A DNA stretch of 54,800 bases from Deltaproteobacteria bacterium (GTDB lineage Bacteria; Myxococcota_A; Polyangia; Polyangiales; JADJMO01), in assembly GCA_025363655.1 (NCBI GenBank), contig JANYDK010000091.1, positions 1 to 54,800 on the forward strand, given 5' to 3'. Numbering within the stretch: position 1 is the first letter of the stretch; each line of letters begins with the position of its first letter. The translations under genes and the position numbers were made by a program. This document shows, in pieces, positions 33,540 to 42,169 of the stretch. The notes under the pieces are model-generated. The model saw nothing but the letters and a program-made list of their open reading frames with translations. It did not search any database and was not told the DNA's origin.

Positions 33540-36422
33540 CTACTCCTTGCAGATCAGCGCTTGCGCCTTTCCCATCGGCTGCGGACCATAGTCCGAAACA
33601 CCCGTCACCAGTGCGCCGCCCAGGTGCGCGCCGGGCGTGGCCGTGTAGGCGAGGAGGAGCGTGTCGCTCTCGAAGCCACGTAGGCATCGCGTGCCGTCGG
33701 CGCGGAGGAGCTCGAGCGGGACGGCGTCGACGAGGACCTGCGGGAGGGAATCGGTGGTGATGGTGACGCGGACGCGGGAGCTCCAGCTCGACGCTCTGCG
33801 CAGCAGGCCACCATCACTTGGCGCGCAGCGCGGCAGCACGAGCGTCTTCGTGACGAAGCGCGGCTCGGGTGGATCGACTCCGAGCGGCAGGAGGGGCACG
33901 ACCGCCTCGGATTCGCGCGCGGAGAACTGGGCGAAGGGCGCGTCGCCCGAGGCGATGGCCAGGGCCGGACCGAGGCTCCAAGGGACGACGCGCGCCGTCT
34001 TGCTCACGCCGTCCCAGAAGCGGAGGCGGGCCGTGCCCTCGTCGAACGAGACGAAGCCGTCATGGCCCCGCGCCACGACGGATCCGAGTGGCAGCGGTGA
34101 GAGTCGCTCGGTGCCGTCGTCGGCGAGGAAGCGAAGCAGATCACCGTCCCGGAGGAAGACGCCGCCGGGGAAGACCGTCGGAGCTTCCTCGACGTGCAGA
34201 CGATCGCCGTGGAGGACGTGATGGACGACCGCGCCCGTCTGCGGAGCGACCCAGGCGATTTCTGCATTCCATGCGCCGTTGCCGAGGAGCCAGCCCATCG
34301 TCTGTGCGGGCGGCTGACCTTGGTAGACGAAGCGGGCGACGAGCGGCGGCCGAACGAGCTCGGCGATGGTGCGGGAGCTCGGAGCGGGCGGCGGGCCGAG
34401 GAGCGCCGTCGACTTCACCTTGCCGTCGAGCTCGCCCGTGACGAGCGCAAGCGCGCCGCTCTTCGCCGCAGCGACGGCCCCCCAATGCAGAGTTGGCGCC
34501 TCGATCCACGTCGGTCGACCGGTGACCGGCGTCGGCTTGCCTTGGACGACGCACTTCACGTCGACGAGCGGCGGCGACGTCCAATCGAGAGGACCGTCCG
34601 GTGGCGTGCTGGTCTTCCCCGGATCGATCGTCGTGGTGCTCGGCTTCGCGATTTCTGCCGCAAGAGGCTCGTCCCAACCGAGGCGATCGGCGGCGCGGAA
34701 GGCGCAGCCAGCGGCGTTGCAGTCGTAGCCGCGATAGGCATGCGGGGTCGTCACCGAGCCCCAGTGTGCACCGGCGTCGCTCGTCTCCCAGCTCGTCCAG
34801 GGTCCGACGGCGAGCCCGTGCTTTCCGATCAGTTGAGCGGGGAGGCCTTCTGGCAGCGACATGGGAGCGCCGAGCGGACGTCCCTCTTCGAGGTGCCAGA
34901 AGAGCGCACGGCCGAAGGCGACCACGTCTCCGTCTTTCGCCTCGATCTGGTCGAGGGGCACGAACGCACCGCCGTCGTTGTCGTCGTTGCCGTCATTGCC
35001 GTCATCATCGTCTTTGGTGCTCTTCGTCTTCGTCGTCTTCGCGGCCTTCGGTTGGACGACGAAGCCGGCGTCGCCGAGCGGTCCGACCGCGATCGACGAG
35101 CGGTGATCGACGAGCCAGAGACGCGCTTTCACCGCGTCGATCGCCGCGTGCGTCACCGAACCGAAGTCGGCAGGGAGATGGAGCGGCGTGAACGCGCCCG
35201 AGGCGCTGGTGCGGACGACGGGCGCGTCGCACGCTGCCGACCCCGCGCCGCTCGGGCAGCCGAGGACGATCACGAAGTGGCTTGGACCGACCACCACTTC
35301 GAGCCTCGACGCGGCCCCCGAGAGCGCGCGGAAGCTGCCCTCGTCGCGGAAGGTCGCGCCGCCATCGAGGCTGTGAAACAGGCGCGACGAGCCGCCGGGC
35401 TCACCGAACGAGAGCCAGAGGTCCTCGTCTTTGCCCGCGACCTCGGCGAGCCAAAGTGGGCTCGGCAGCTCGCGCGTCACCCACGGTCCGCCAAGCGGGC
35501 CGACGAGGAGGCGGCGCGATTCCTGTCGGCTGTCGACGATGCGCGCGATCTTCCGCACGACCAACGACCCGGTGACGACGGGCTCGTCGATCGTCGCCTC
35601 GTCCGCGTGCCACGTCGGCGCCGCGGTGAAGGTCACGGCGCCCGGAGCCTGCACCCGTAGCGTCTCCGGATCGAAGACGGCCATCGGTAGCTCGTCGTCG
35701 TGCGGACCGAGCCAGAGCCGATCGGCGCCATCGAAGACCACCGCCCAAGGAGCGTTGCCGGTGGTGGGAATCCGCGTCCAAGTCGCGCCGTCATCGCCGG
35801 TGGCGTAGGCGCGCTGCGGCCAGATCAGCGCGAGGCCGCGGCCCTTTCGATCGAGCCCGACGCTGCCCTTGCCCCACGGCACCGAAGGGAGCGAGAGCGC
35901 CGTCCAAGAGCGCCCGCCATCGACGCTGCGGTAGCCATGGCCGTCGAGGCCGATCTCGACGAGCGCGATCACGCCGGCGGCGGCATCGGCGAGGAGCGCG
36001 GCGTGATCAGGTCGATCGACCTCGAAAGGACCGGCGCGCGAGGCGACGATGGGCCCGAGCGGCTCGTGGCTGACCTGCACCGAGCCGTCGTCGATCACGA
36101 AGAGGAAGTCGCCCGACGGCTCCCGCTGGATCGCGCGGATCTCTCCTCCGACCAAGCTCGTCGCCGTATGCCAGTGACCATCGCCATCGCGGAGCGCGCG
36201 CCGGCCATCGGTCGAGCCGATGAGCTCGCCGGTGCCGACGACGAGGCGGGCCGAAGTCGTCAACGCGACCGGCGTGAGCGCCCACTGTGCCTGCTTGGCC
36301 GAGGGCGCGGCCTTGGCGGGTGCAGGAGCCGCGATCGGCTGCGCCTTCGGTCCGCAGGCGAGTCCGATGATGACGAGCGAGCCGGCGACGAGCCGAGGCC
36401 CGATGGACCCGCGGTGGCTCAC
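33540..36422 (-). CDS. Large lipoprotein with BNR/Asp-box propeller repeats
   Basis: A 960-residue lipoprotein (leader ending GLACG). The GTG start overlaps the TGA of the upstream gene (GTGA), so it is translationally coupled. Repeated Asp boxes S-x-DGG-x-[ST]-W are visible: SVDGGRSWTAL, ATGDDGATWTRI, HSLDGGATFRD and TSDAGAHWGS, as in sialidase/YCF48-like propellers. A DDDDGNDGNDDNDG run (near residue 490) comes from a 9-bp type repeat and may bind metal. The C-terminal third is beta-rich with paired Cys (RCAPSDG, TRCLRGF). Probably a surface propeller that binds or monitors something; the enzyme activity is not demonstrable. Confidence 0.8.
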   Translation of the reverse strand: MSHRGSIGPRLVAGSLVIIGLACGPKAQPIAAPAPAKAAPSAKQAQWALTPVALTTSARLVVGTGELIGSTDGRRALRDGDGHWHTATSLVGGEIRAIQREPSGDFLFVIDDGSVQVSHEPLGPIVASRAGPFEVDRPDHAALLADAAAGVIALVEIGLDGHGYRSVDGGRSWTALSLPSVPWGKGSVGLDRKGRGLALIWPQRAYATGDDGATWTRIPTTGNAPWAVVFDGADRLWLGPHDDELPMAVFDPETLRVQAPGAVTFTAAPTWHADEATIDEPVVTGSLVVRKIARIVDSRQESRRLLVGPLGGPWVTRELPSPLWLAEVAGKDEDLWLSFGEPGGSSRLFHSLDGGATFRDEGSFRALSGAASRLEVVVGPSHFVIVLGCPSGAGSAACDAPVVRTSASGAFTPLHLPADFGSVTHAAIDAVKARLWLVDHRSSIAVGPLGDAGFVVQPKAAKTTKTKSTKDDDDGNDGNDDNDGGAFVPLDQIEAKDGDVVAFGRALFWHLEEGRPLGAPMSLPEGLPAQLIGKHGLAVGPWTSWETSDAGAHWGSVTTPHAYRGYDCNAAGCAFRAADRLGWDEPLAAEIAKPSTTTIDPGKTSTPPDGPLDWTSPPLVDVKCVVQGKPTPVTGRPTWIEAPTLHWGAVAAAKSGALALVTGELDGKVKSTALLGPPPAPSSRTIAELVRPPLVARFVYQGQPPAQTMGWLLGNGAWNAEIAWVAPQTGAVVHHVLHGDRLHVEEAPTVFPGGVFLRDGDLLRFLADDGTERLSPLPLGSVVARGHDGFVSFDEGTARLRFWDGVSKTARVVPWSLGPALAIASGDAPFAQFSARESEAVVPLLPLGVDPPEPRFVTKTLVLPRCAPSDGGLLRRASSWSSRVRVTITTDSLPQVLVDAVPLELLRADGTRCLRGFESDTLLLAYTATPGAHLGGALVTGVSDYGPQPMGKAQALICKE

Positions 36423-37498
36423 GGCTGGGCGTACTTCTTCGCGATCTTCGCGCGACACGCAGTTGCGCAAAGGGCGCTCGTCTTCTCGCAACGCTCGAGG
36501 CAGGCGACGCCGTCGGGCGAGAGCACCGAACCCGCGTCGCCGTGCTTGGTGAGACAGGCGATGCTGCAGAGGCTCTGTCGGTCTCCGCACGCGTCGCAGT
36601 CGTCTCCCATGGCGAACCAGAGTGCCGAGCGCGCGAACGCCGGCTTCGGGTCGAGCGTGGCGCCGCAGGGCAGCCAGTAGCGGCCGACCGTGTGCTCGGG
36701 GTCGTGATCGCCGTAGCCGCCGGACTCGCTGGTCACGCGCAGCGTGTCACCTTCGCGAGAGACGACGACTTGGAGGCCGTGCTCCATCCAGTGTCCGGAG
36801 ATGAGGAGCGACTGTGCCGGGGCGGCGTTCGGCAGTGCGTGCACGTATCCGAGCCCCTCGGCGAGCGGCAGCGTGATGCCGAGCCGAGGGACGACGAGCT
36901 CGAGCCAGAGGTCGCCGCTCGTGGTGACGGAGATGCGTGCGCCGAGGGCGAGCTTGGGCCCGACGACGCCGGCGTCGCACGGCATTGCGTCGTGCGGAAC
37001 GGGTCCGGCCTGCCACGTCGGTCGCGCGCCGAGGAAGACCTCGTGCTTGCCGACCACGAGGCGATCGTCGTGGGCGACGAGGGCTGCCGCGTCGGCGCCG
37101 CACGTCAGCAACGCGGGCGCCGCCGGTGGATGTTGGTCATAGGAGTCCCAGTTGCCTGGCGCCGCGCTCTTCTTTTTCGTGGTGGCGTCTTCGACGGCGC
37201 ACGCCGCGAGGGCATCGAGCTGCACGACCTCGGCCTCGAAGCCAATCGATTTGGCCGCCAAAAACACGTGCGAGAGCTGGGGACGACCGACATCGACGCG
37301 CTGCTCGAACGTCACCGCGACGGTCGTGCCCGCGGCCACGCTCGAGGCGCTGGGCGAACCGGACGAGCTGGGCGATGCAGACGACAGCGGCGCCTTCGAG
37401 GCTGTCGATGTCGGACGCATCGGCGCCGCGCATCCAGCGAAGACCAAGCCGAGGCCGAGGAGCGTGCGACGACCCATGGACGCCAGCCTAGCCGACAT
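36419..37498 (-). CDS. Predicted lipoprotein, Cys-rich C-terminus
   Basis: A 359-residue lipoprotein. The leader MGRRTLLGLGLVFAGCAAP gives Cys near residue 23 from the Met at 37498 (Met at 37477 is an alternative). A Ser-rich linker is followed by a beta-rich body. The last 80 residues are Cys-rich (DDCDACGDRQSLCSIAC, ACLERCEKTSALCATAC), forming C-x3-C pairs like a small disulfide knot. The stop overlaps the start of the BNR lipoprotein gene (GTGA), so the two products likely function together. Unrecognised family. Confidence 0.77.
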   Translation of the reverse strand: MSARLASMGRRTLLGLGLVFAGCAAPMRPTSTASKAPLSSASPSSSGSPSASSVAAGTTVAVTFEQRVDVGRPQLSHVFLAAKSIGFEAEVVQLDALAACAVEDATTKKKSAAPGNWDSYDQHPPAAPALLTCGADAAALVAHDDRLVVGKHEVFLGARPTWQAGPVPHDAMPCDAGVVGPKLALGARISVTTSGDLWLELVVPRLGITLPLAEGLGYVHALPNAAPAQSLLISGHWMEHGLQVVVSREGDTLRVTSESGGYGDHDPEHTVGRYWLPCGATLDPKPAFARSALWFAMGDDCDACGDRQSLCSIACLTKHGDAGSVLSPDGVACLERCEKTSALCATACRAKIAKKYAQP

Positions 37499-37515
37499 GG
37501 GAAGCGGCTTCGCGC

Positions 37516-38241
37516 TCACAGCGACATGCGCGCGCCGATCGCGAACGTCCACGTCGTGTACCCCTTGGCGCTCACGGTGGGGTCGTCGTCGGTGCTGCAC
37601 GCCTTCGCCGTGCTGGCGAGGGAGACGTTCTCGAAGCAGCCCGAGAGGGCGAACGTGCGCGCAATCTCGAACGAAGGTCCGACGGAAAACAGGCGAGAGA
37701 GTCGATAGTCGATGCCGACCCCGATCGGGATCACCACACCTCGGTGCGCGATCTTGATGCCGTACGTCGCACTCTCGGAGCGAACGGGCGCATTGGATTG
37801 GATCACCTGTCGATCCTCTGCGTAGCCGACGCCCAGCGATGCCCAGGGCTCGAAGCCGCCGAACGCCGGGAGGTGCGCGCGGAGCGTCGGTCCGAGGCGC
37901 CATCCCCAACGACGGACCGACACGTTCGCCAACTCGGACTGTGAACTGGACGACAGGCGAAAGGCGGTGCTCAGTCCGATGGCGAGCAGGGGGACGAATC
38001 TCCACGACACCTGCAGCTCACCGGAAGGACCGCTGCCGTAGGTCAACGGCGTGCCTCTCGCGTCCCGGTACGTGACGTCGGCCGAGGTCCCGAGGAAGCG
38101 GCCTGGGGAGTCGACGACGGGCGAGCCATGGCCCGCGCCGGTCCAACCTGGGCGCAGTGAGAGCTCGAGCGCTTCGGCTTGGACAGTGCCGGCCAGTCCA
38201 ACGACGAGGGTGGAGATCAGGAGAACGGGCCGTACGATCAC
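37516..38241 (-). CDS. Outer-membrane beta-barrel protein
   Basis: A 241-residue protein with a type I signal peptide (VVGLAGTVQA, cleavage about residue 22) and alternating beta-strands: LELSLRPGWTGAG, LQVSWRFVPLLAIGLSTAF, WASLGVGYAED, VIPIGVGIDYRLS, ending WTFAIGARMSL. GTG start. Two Cys near residue 205 (SGCFEN, KACSTD). 18 bp upstream of the Cys-rich lipoprotein gene, same strand; they may form one transcription unit of envelope proteins. Confidence 0.75.
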   Translation of the reverse strand: MIVRPVLLISTLVVGLAGTVQAEALELSLRPGWTGAGHGSPVVDSPGRFLGTSADVTYRDARGTPLTYGSGPSGELQVSWRFVPLLAIGLSTAFRLSSSSQSELANVSVRRWGWRLGPTLRAHLPAFGGFEPWASLGVGYAEDRQVIQSNAPVRSESATYGIKIAHRGVVIPIGVGIDYRLSRLFSVGPSFEIARTFALSGCFENVSLASTAKACSTDDDPTVSAKGYTTWTFAIGARMSL

Positions 38242-38326
38242 GACACTTGAATCGCTCGACGCGCAGCGAAGTGCAATCCCTCGAGTTGCTTCATGTCAAC
38301 GGCCGGATCGGTTTTGGCCCGTGTGC

Positions 38327-39115
38327 TCAGAGCGTCTTGATCAGCCCGCCGTCAATCACGTAGTTCGAGCCGGTGACGTTGCCGGCGCGCTCGGAGGCGA
38401 GGAATGCGACGAGATTCGCGACGTCTTCGGGGGAAGTGAACCGGCCGGTCGCGAACCCGCCGATGCTGGCGATGACGTTCTTGCGCGCGGTGTCGGCGTC
38501 GACCCCAGTTGCCTTGGCCACCGTCTCGGCGACACCATCCTTGCCGAGCCACAGATCGGTGCTGACGGGTCCGGGCGAGACCGAGTTGATGCGGATGCCG
38601 CGCGGGCCGAATTCCTGAGCGATGGCCTTGCTCGCATTGACGAGCGCTGCCTTCGCCGCTCCGTAGTCGATGGTGCCGGCGTCCGGCTGGAAGAACGCGT
38701 TCACCGATGCGACGTTGACGATCGCGCCGCCGCCTTGCTTCACCATCACCGTCACCGCAGCCCGTGTCGCGCGCAGGGCGGCGAAGAAGTTCAACTGCAT
38801 CGCCCACTCGAACTCCTCGTCGCTCGTTCCGAGGAACCCGTGCAAACGGAGCCGCACCGCGCCAACGTTGTTGACGAGGATGTCGATGCGACCATGCTCG
38901 TCGACCGCGCGCTGGATCAACTGCGCGGGACCTTCCTTCGAGGCGAGGTCGACCGCGACGGCCGTCACCCCTTCGAGGCCGGCCAGGGCATCGATCGTTC
39001 GCGCGCCCGCGACGACGAGCGCGCCTTCCGCCGCGAGCGTCCGCGTGATCGCGAGACCGATTCCCTTGCTCGCTCCGGTGACGACGGCGACCTTCTTCGT
39101 GAGCTTCAGATCCAT
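38327..39115 (-). CDS. Short-chain dehydrogenase/reductase (SDR)
   Basis: A 262-residue classical SDR. TGASKGIG (13-20) for NAD(P) binding, NNVG (82-85), catalytic Ser137 (NVASVNAF) and YGAAK with Tyr151 and Lys155, and the C-terminal GRFTSPEDVANLVAFLASERAGNVTGSNYVIDGG typical of FabG-like enzymes. The absence of a basic residue right after the Gly motif leaves cofactor choice open. Probable small-molecule oxidoreductase; substrate not determinable. Confidence 0.93.
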   Translation of the reverse strand: MDLKLTKKVAVVTGASKGIGLAITRTLAAEGALVVAGARTIDALAGLEGVTAVAVDLASKEGPAQLIQRAVDEHGRIDILVNNVGAVRLRLHGFLGTSDEEFEWAMQLNFFAALRATRAAVTVMVKQGGGAIVNVASVNAFFQPDAGTIDYGAAKAALVNASKAIAQEFGPRGIRINSVSPGPVSTDLWLGKDGVAETVAKATGVDADTARKNVIASIGGFATGRFTSPEDVANLVAFLASERAGNVTGSNYVIDGGLIKTL

Positions 39116-39171
39116 GGGGTCGTGAACCTAGCCGCACGCGGCACGCTCGTCGACGAAGCGACCGACACCGC

Positions 39172-40935
39172 TCACGGCGTGTCGGTCAAATCCACGCTCG
39201 AATCCGGGGTCCCATCCCCATTGGTATCGATCAGCAGCTTCATCGTCTTCCCATCCCCCGCCCACGAGCCGTAGTCGAGATACAACGTGTCGGTGGGCTT
39301 GGCGCCGTTGCCGGTGTGTTTGAAGACCTGCGAGCTGGTGGCGTCCACGCGCGTCGCCTCGAGGTCGTAGCTCGCGCTCGCGTCCGCACCGACGAGCTTG
39401 ATCACGAGCTGCTTCTTCGCCAGATCGAGCTTCATGGTCACGTTCTGTCCAGCGCTCTCGCCATGGGCCTTGATGGCGAAGTCCCAGTCGGCGTCGGCGT
39501 CGATGGTGACGCCGAAATCGAGCGTCGGAGTCTCGCTCCCCGCGGTCTTGTAGATGATCTGCGTGCCGTCCTTCGACAGTTGGATGGTGTCCTTCTGCCC
39601 CGGATCGAGATTGATTCCGGTGATGTCGATGCCGAAGGCCGGCATGCTGATCGACACATCGGACATGGCCGCCGCCGTCAGCGTGGAACCGTCGAGCGAG
39701 ACGGTGAGATCGGAGCCGAAAGGCAGTAGGTAGATGGGCTCGAAGTCGTCCTTCCAGAGGTCATCCGACTTCTGCGTCACGTAGCGCGCGCCGCTGATTT
39801 CGTTGATGAGCGCGCCCGCAGCATCCCAGCCGATTCGCTTGCCGCTCGCGTCTTCGGTGATGAGCAAGTTGGCAGGGCCGTCGAGGAAGATCTCGCGGAA
39901 GCTGAAGGTCGAGCCCTTCACCGAACCGTCCGACGCCGCCGCGCCGCAGAACGGGCACTGCTGCGGCTTCAGGCGCGCGCTGGTCGACGTCAACGTCAAC
40001 GTCTTCGTCGTCGCGTCACCCTCGTAGAGGGAACCGGGCACGGTCGGCGAGGTGGAGGCGAAGTACTTCCAAGTGTCCGCCGTGACGTCGACCTCGAGCG
40101 TGCGCTCGTCGCCCGGGAAGTTGTTGTCGTAGACCGAGATCTTCGCCGGCGTCGCCGTGACATCGACCTTGTACGGCGTGATCGCGTGGCCGCCCTTGGG
40201 GCCGCGTTGATAGATACCCATCGTGAACGTCTCGGGCGCCGTCGGCGAGAGGCCTTCCTGCAGCTTCGCCAGAATCTCCTTCGGCGTCAGCGTGCGAATC
40301 TCCGCGCTCGCCGTCGGCTCGACCGCTTGGGTGACGAACCAATAGGCGATCTCGTGCTGAAGCTTGGTGTTGCTGGCGATGTCGAGACCGAACGCATTCG
40401 GCGCACTTCCGAAGTCGCTGACCTTGACCTTGCCGAGGAACATGAGCAGCGAGAGCGCCGCCATTCCCTCGCAGTGACCGCCGCCCATGCCGTCGTTCTG
40501 TTGGTTCATCCAAGTCTCGGCCGCCGGCGTCAGCGTGCACGTGCCGCCAGCAGTGCTGCTGCACGCGACGTCGCCGAACATGCGTTGCAGCTCGGCAGGC
40601 CCGAGGTTTTGATAGGGCGGGTCCTTGCCGTAGTTCTCGAACGGGAAACCGTTGGGCTTCGGGCGGAAGCCGAGATCGGTGAACGTGCCCGGCGTCGTCT
40701 CGGCCGAGCCGTCGTCACCCGAGTCATCGGGAGGCGCGGTGTCACTGCCCGGTGTGGTGTCGCTACCAGGTCCGCTGTCGGCAGGCGGCGTCGTGTCGTC
40801 GCCCGGCGCGGCGGTATCGTCGCCAGGGTTGCTGCTGCCGCCACCGCCGTCGCTGTTGCTGCAGCCGACGAGCGTCGAGATGGAGGAGAGCGGAAGGAGC
40901 GCGAGACAGACGAGCGTGAGAGAGAAGGGCCTCAT
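39172..40935 (-). CDS. Lipoprotein with Cys-protease-like motif region
   Basis: A 587-residue lipoprotein (leader ending TLVGC, Cys about 25), with an Asp/Pro/Gly linker. Residues about 145-300 contain NDGMGGGHCEGMAALSLL, then GPKGGHAITPYKVDV and KISVYDNNFPGDE: a Cys, a His and an Asp/Asn in the order and context of papain/C39-like cysteine peptidases or transglutaminases. The remainder is Ig-like, with FCGAA and a C-terminal Ca-type DTNGDGTPDSSVD loop. The start at 40935 follows a run of antisense frame, so it is chosen by the signal peptide. Proteolytic or ligase activity is inferred from motifs only. Confidence 0.72.
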   Translation of the reverse strand: MRPFSLTLVCLALLPLSSISTLVGCSNSDGGGGSSNPGDDTAAPGDDTTPPADSGPGSDTTPGSDTAPPDDSGDDGSAETTPGTFTDLGFRPKPNGFPFENYGKDPPYQNLGPAELQRMFGDVACSSTAGGTCTLTPAAETWMNQQNDGMGGGHCEGMAALSLLMFLGKVKVSDFGSAPNAFGLDIASNTKLQHEIAYWFVTQAVEPTASAEIRTLTPKEILAKLQEGLSPTAPETFTMGIYQRGPKGGHAITPYKVDVTATPAKISVYDNNFPGDERTLEVDVTADTWKYFASTSPTVPGSLYEGDATTKTLTLTSTSARLKPQQCPFCGAAASDGSVKGSTFSFREIFLDGPANLLITEDASGKRIGWDAAGALINEISGARYVTQKSDDLWKDDFEPIYLLPFGSDLTVSLDGSTLTAAAMSDVSISMPAFGIDITGINLDPGQKDTIQLSKDGTQIIYKTAGSETPTLDFGVTIDADADWDFAIKAHGESAGQNVTMKLDLAKKQLVIKLVGADASASYDLEATRVDATSSQVFKHTGNGAKPTDTLYLDYGSWAGDGKTMKLLIDTNGDGTPDSSVDLTDTP

Positions 40936-41085
40936 TCGGTCAGCGTATCCAGGGCGCATCTCCTCGCAACGGCCTCGTCGATATCCGTGCTCGCGGTGGG
41001 CACCGTCATGTCGGTTGCTGAAGGGGCGAGTCGCTCAGGGAGCGCCCGAGCGCGGCGACCGCCGATTGCACCCTTCGACGTCGAC

Positions 41086-41598
41086 TCATTTCGCCCCGGT
41101 GAACCACGGCGGCGGCGCGGTCGGGCGCATCCCTGGATGGGGAAGGAGCTTGCCTGCGTCGGTGATGAGCTCGGGCGCGGAGACGCGAAGGAATGCGTAG
41201 ACGACCGCCGCGCCGGAGACGGCCATTCGCCAGAACGGAGTCGCGGGCACGGCGATCGCGATGCGACGGGCATAGCCCTTGGGACGTTCGCGCATCGCCT
41301 CGAAGAGCCGCGTACGCGCGGGGGACTCGTAGCTGCGGAACGAGCGCCAGTCGTGCAAGATGGTGATGCCGCCGAGGCCTTCGGTCTCGTCGTGGCGGAG
41401 GATGGCGTCGACGCACCCGACCACGAAGTCGATCGATTCCGTCGTGCAGGCCTCGACCGTGCTCTGCGTCGCGAGCACGCCGCGTTGCAAGCGGAAGGCA
41501 TGACCGAAGGCGGGGGAGGTGCGCTGGGGTTCCCAGGAGTGGAAGGGATGACGCGGGCGCTGCAAGGTGGGCAAGAGGAGAGGGTAAATCGAGATCAC
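41086..41598 (-). CDS. Hypothetical protein
   Basis: A 170-residue protein from a GTG. Mixed alpha/beta, with GGITILHDWRSFRSYESPAR and a hydrophobic helix VSGAAVVYAFLRVSA, faintly like STAS/SpoIIAA-type myxobacterial proteins. No signal peptide. The Trp/Arg-rich center and Pro-rich C-terminus (MRPTAPPPWFTG) are unusual. Family unrecognised. Confidence 0.6.
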   Translation of the reverse strand: MISIYPLLLPTLQRPRHPFHSWEPQRTSPAFGHAFRLQRGVLATQSTVEACTTESIDFVVGCVDAILRHDETEGLGGITILHDWRSFRSYESPARTRLFEAMRERPKGYARRIAIAVPATPFWRMAVSGAAVVYAFLRVSAPELITDAGKLLPHPGMRPTAPPPWFTGAK

Positions 41599-41640
41599 GA
41601 GCGGGAAGAAGTCGTCGGTGCACGCGGAGAGTCATCGAGC

Positions 41641-41850
41641 TCAGCGCGGCCGTTCGACCAGGCTCTTTCGCTTCGCCGAGGGGCCGCGGAAGAGGAACCA
41701 GCAGGCGAGCTCGGCAGCGGGGCGAGTGGGCGGCGCAGCCGGTCGCGCCACCAGCGAGGTCGTCTTGCAGAAGCTACACGAGGCGAGGCTCGCACCCTCG
41801 GCGAGCGCGAGAGGACCGCTGCACGTCGGACAACGGAGCGCGAGGATCAC
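41641..41850 (-). CDS. Small zinc-ribbon protein
   Basis: A 69-residue protein from a GTG. Two C-x2-C pairs (RCPTC, SCSFC) 18 residues apart near the N-terminus form a zinc ribbon; the rest is basic and Pro-rich. Genuine small zinc proteins of this type are frequent in Myxococcota, but nothing beyond zinc binding can be inferred. Confidence 0.55.
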   Translation of the reverse strand: MILALRCPTCSGPLALAEGASLASCSFCKTTSLVARPAAPPTRPAAELACWFLFRGPSAKRKSLVERPR

Positions 41851-42169
41851 GGGCCCTGCTCACCGCCGCCGAGAGTGCCGCCTGCGCCGCCGGTCGCGCC
41901 GCCGAGAAGGGTGACGAGCGAACGGTTCACGCGCGTGGCAGTTTTTGGGAGAACGCCAAACGCTCGATCTCCGCAGCTGGTCCGGCGCGGAGCTCTAGGG
42001 GTACGTCGGCGTCCTCCTGCATGGTTTCCGCGCGAACGAGACCGAGAGGCCGACGTCCTCGAAGGAGATGGGACGGCGACTTTGCCGCGGGCGTGGGTTG
42101 AGTACTTTTTCACCATGAGCCAAGTGGCAACAAGCAGGAAGGACTCGGTGAACGCTGCTTCCAATAGGC
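41851..42169. other. Gap, no gene seen
   Basis: About 320 bp between the small zinc-ribbon gene and the beta-lactamase-fold gene. No frame with credible coding character, no repeat and no strong hairpin. Probably 3' or control sequence. Confidence 0.4.
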
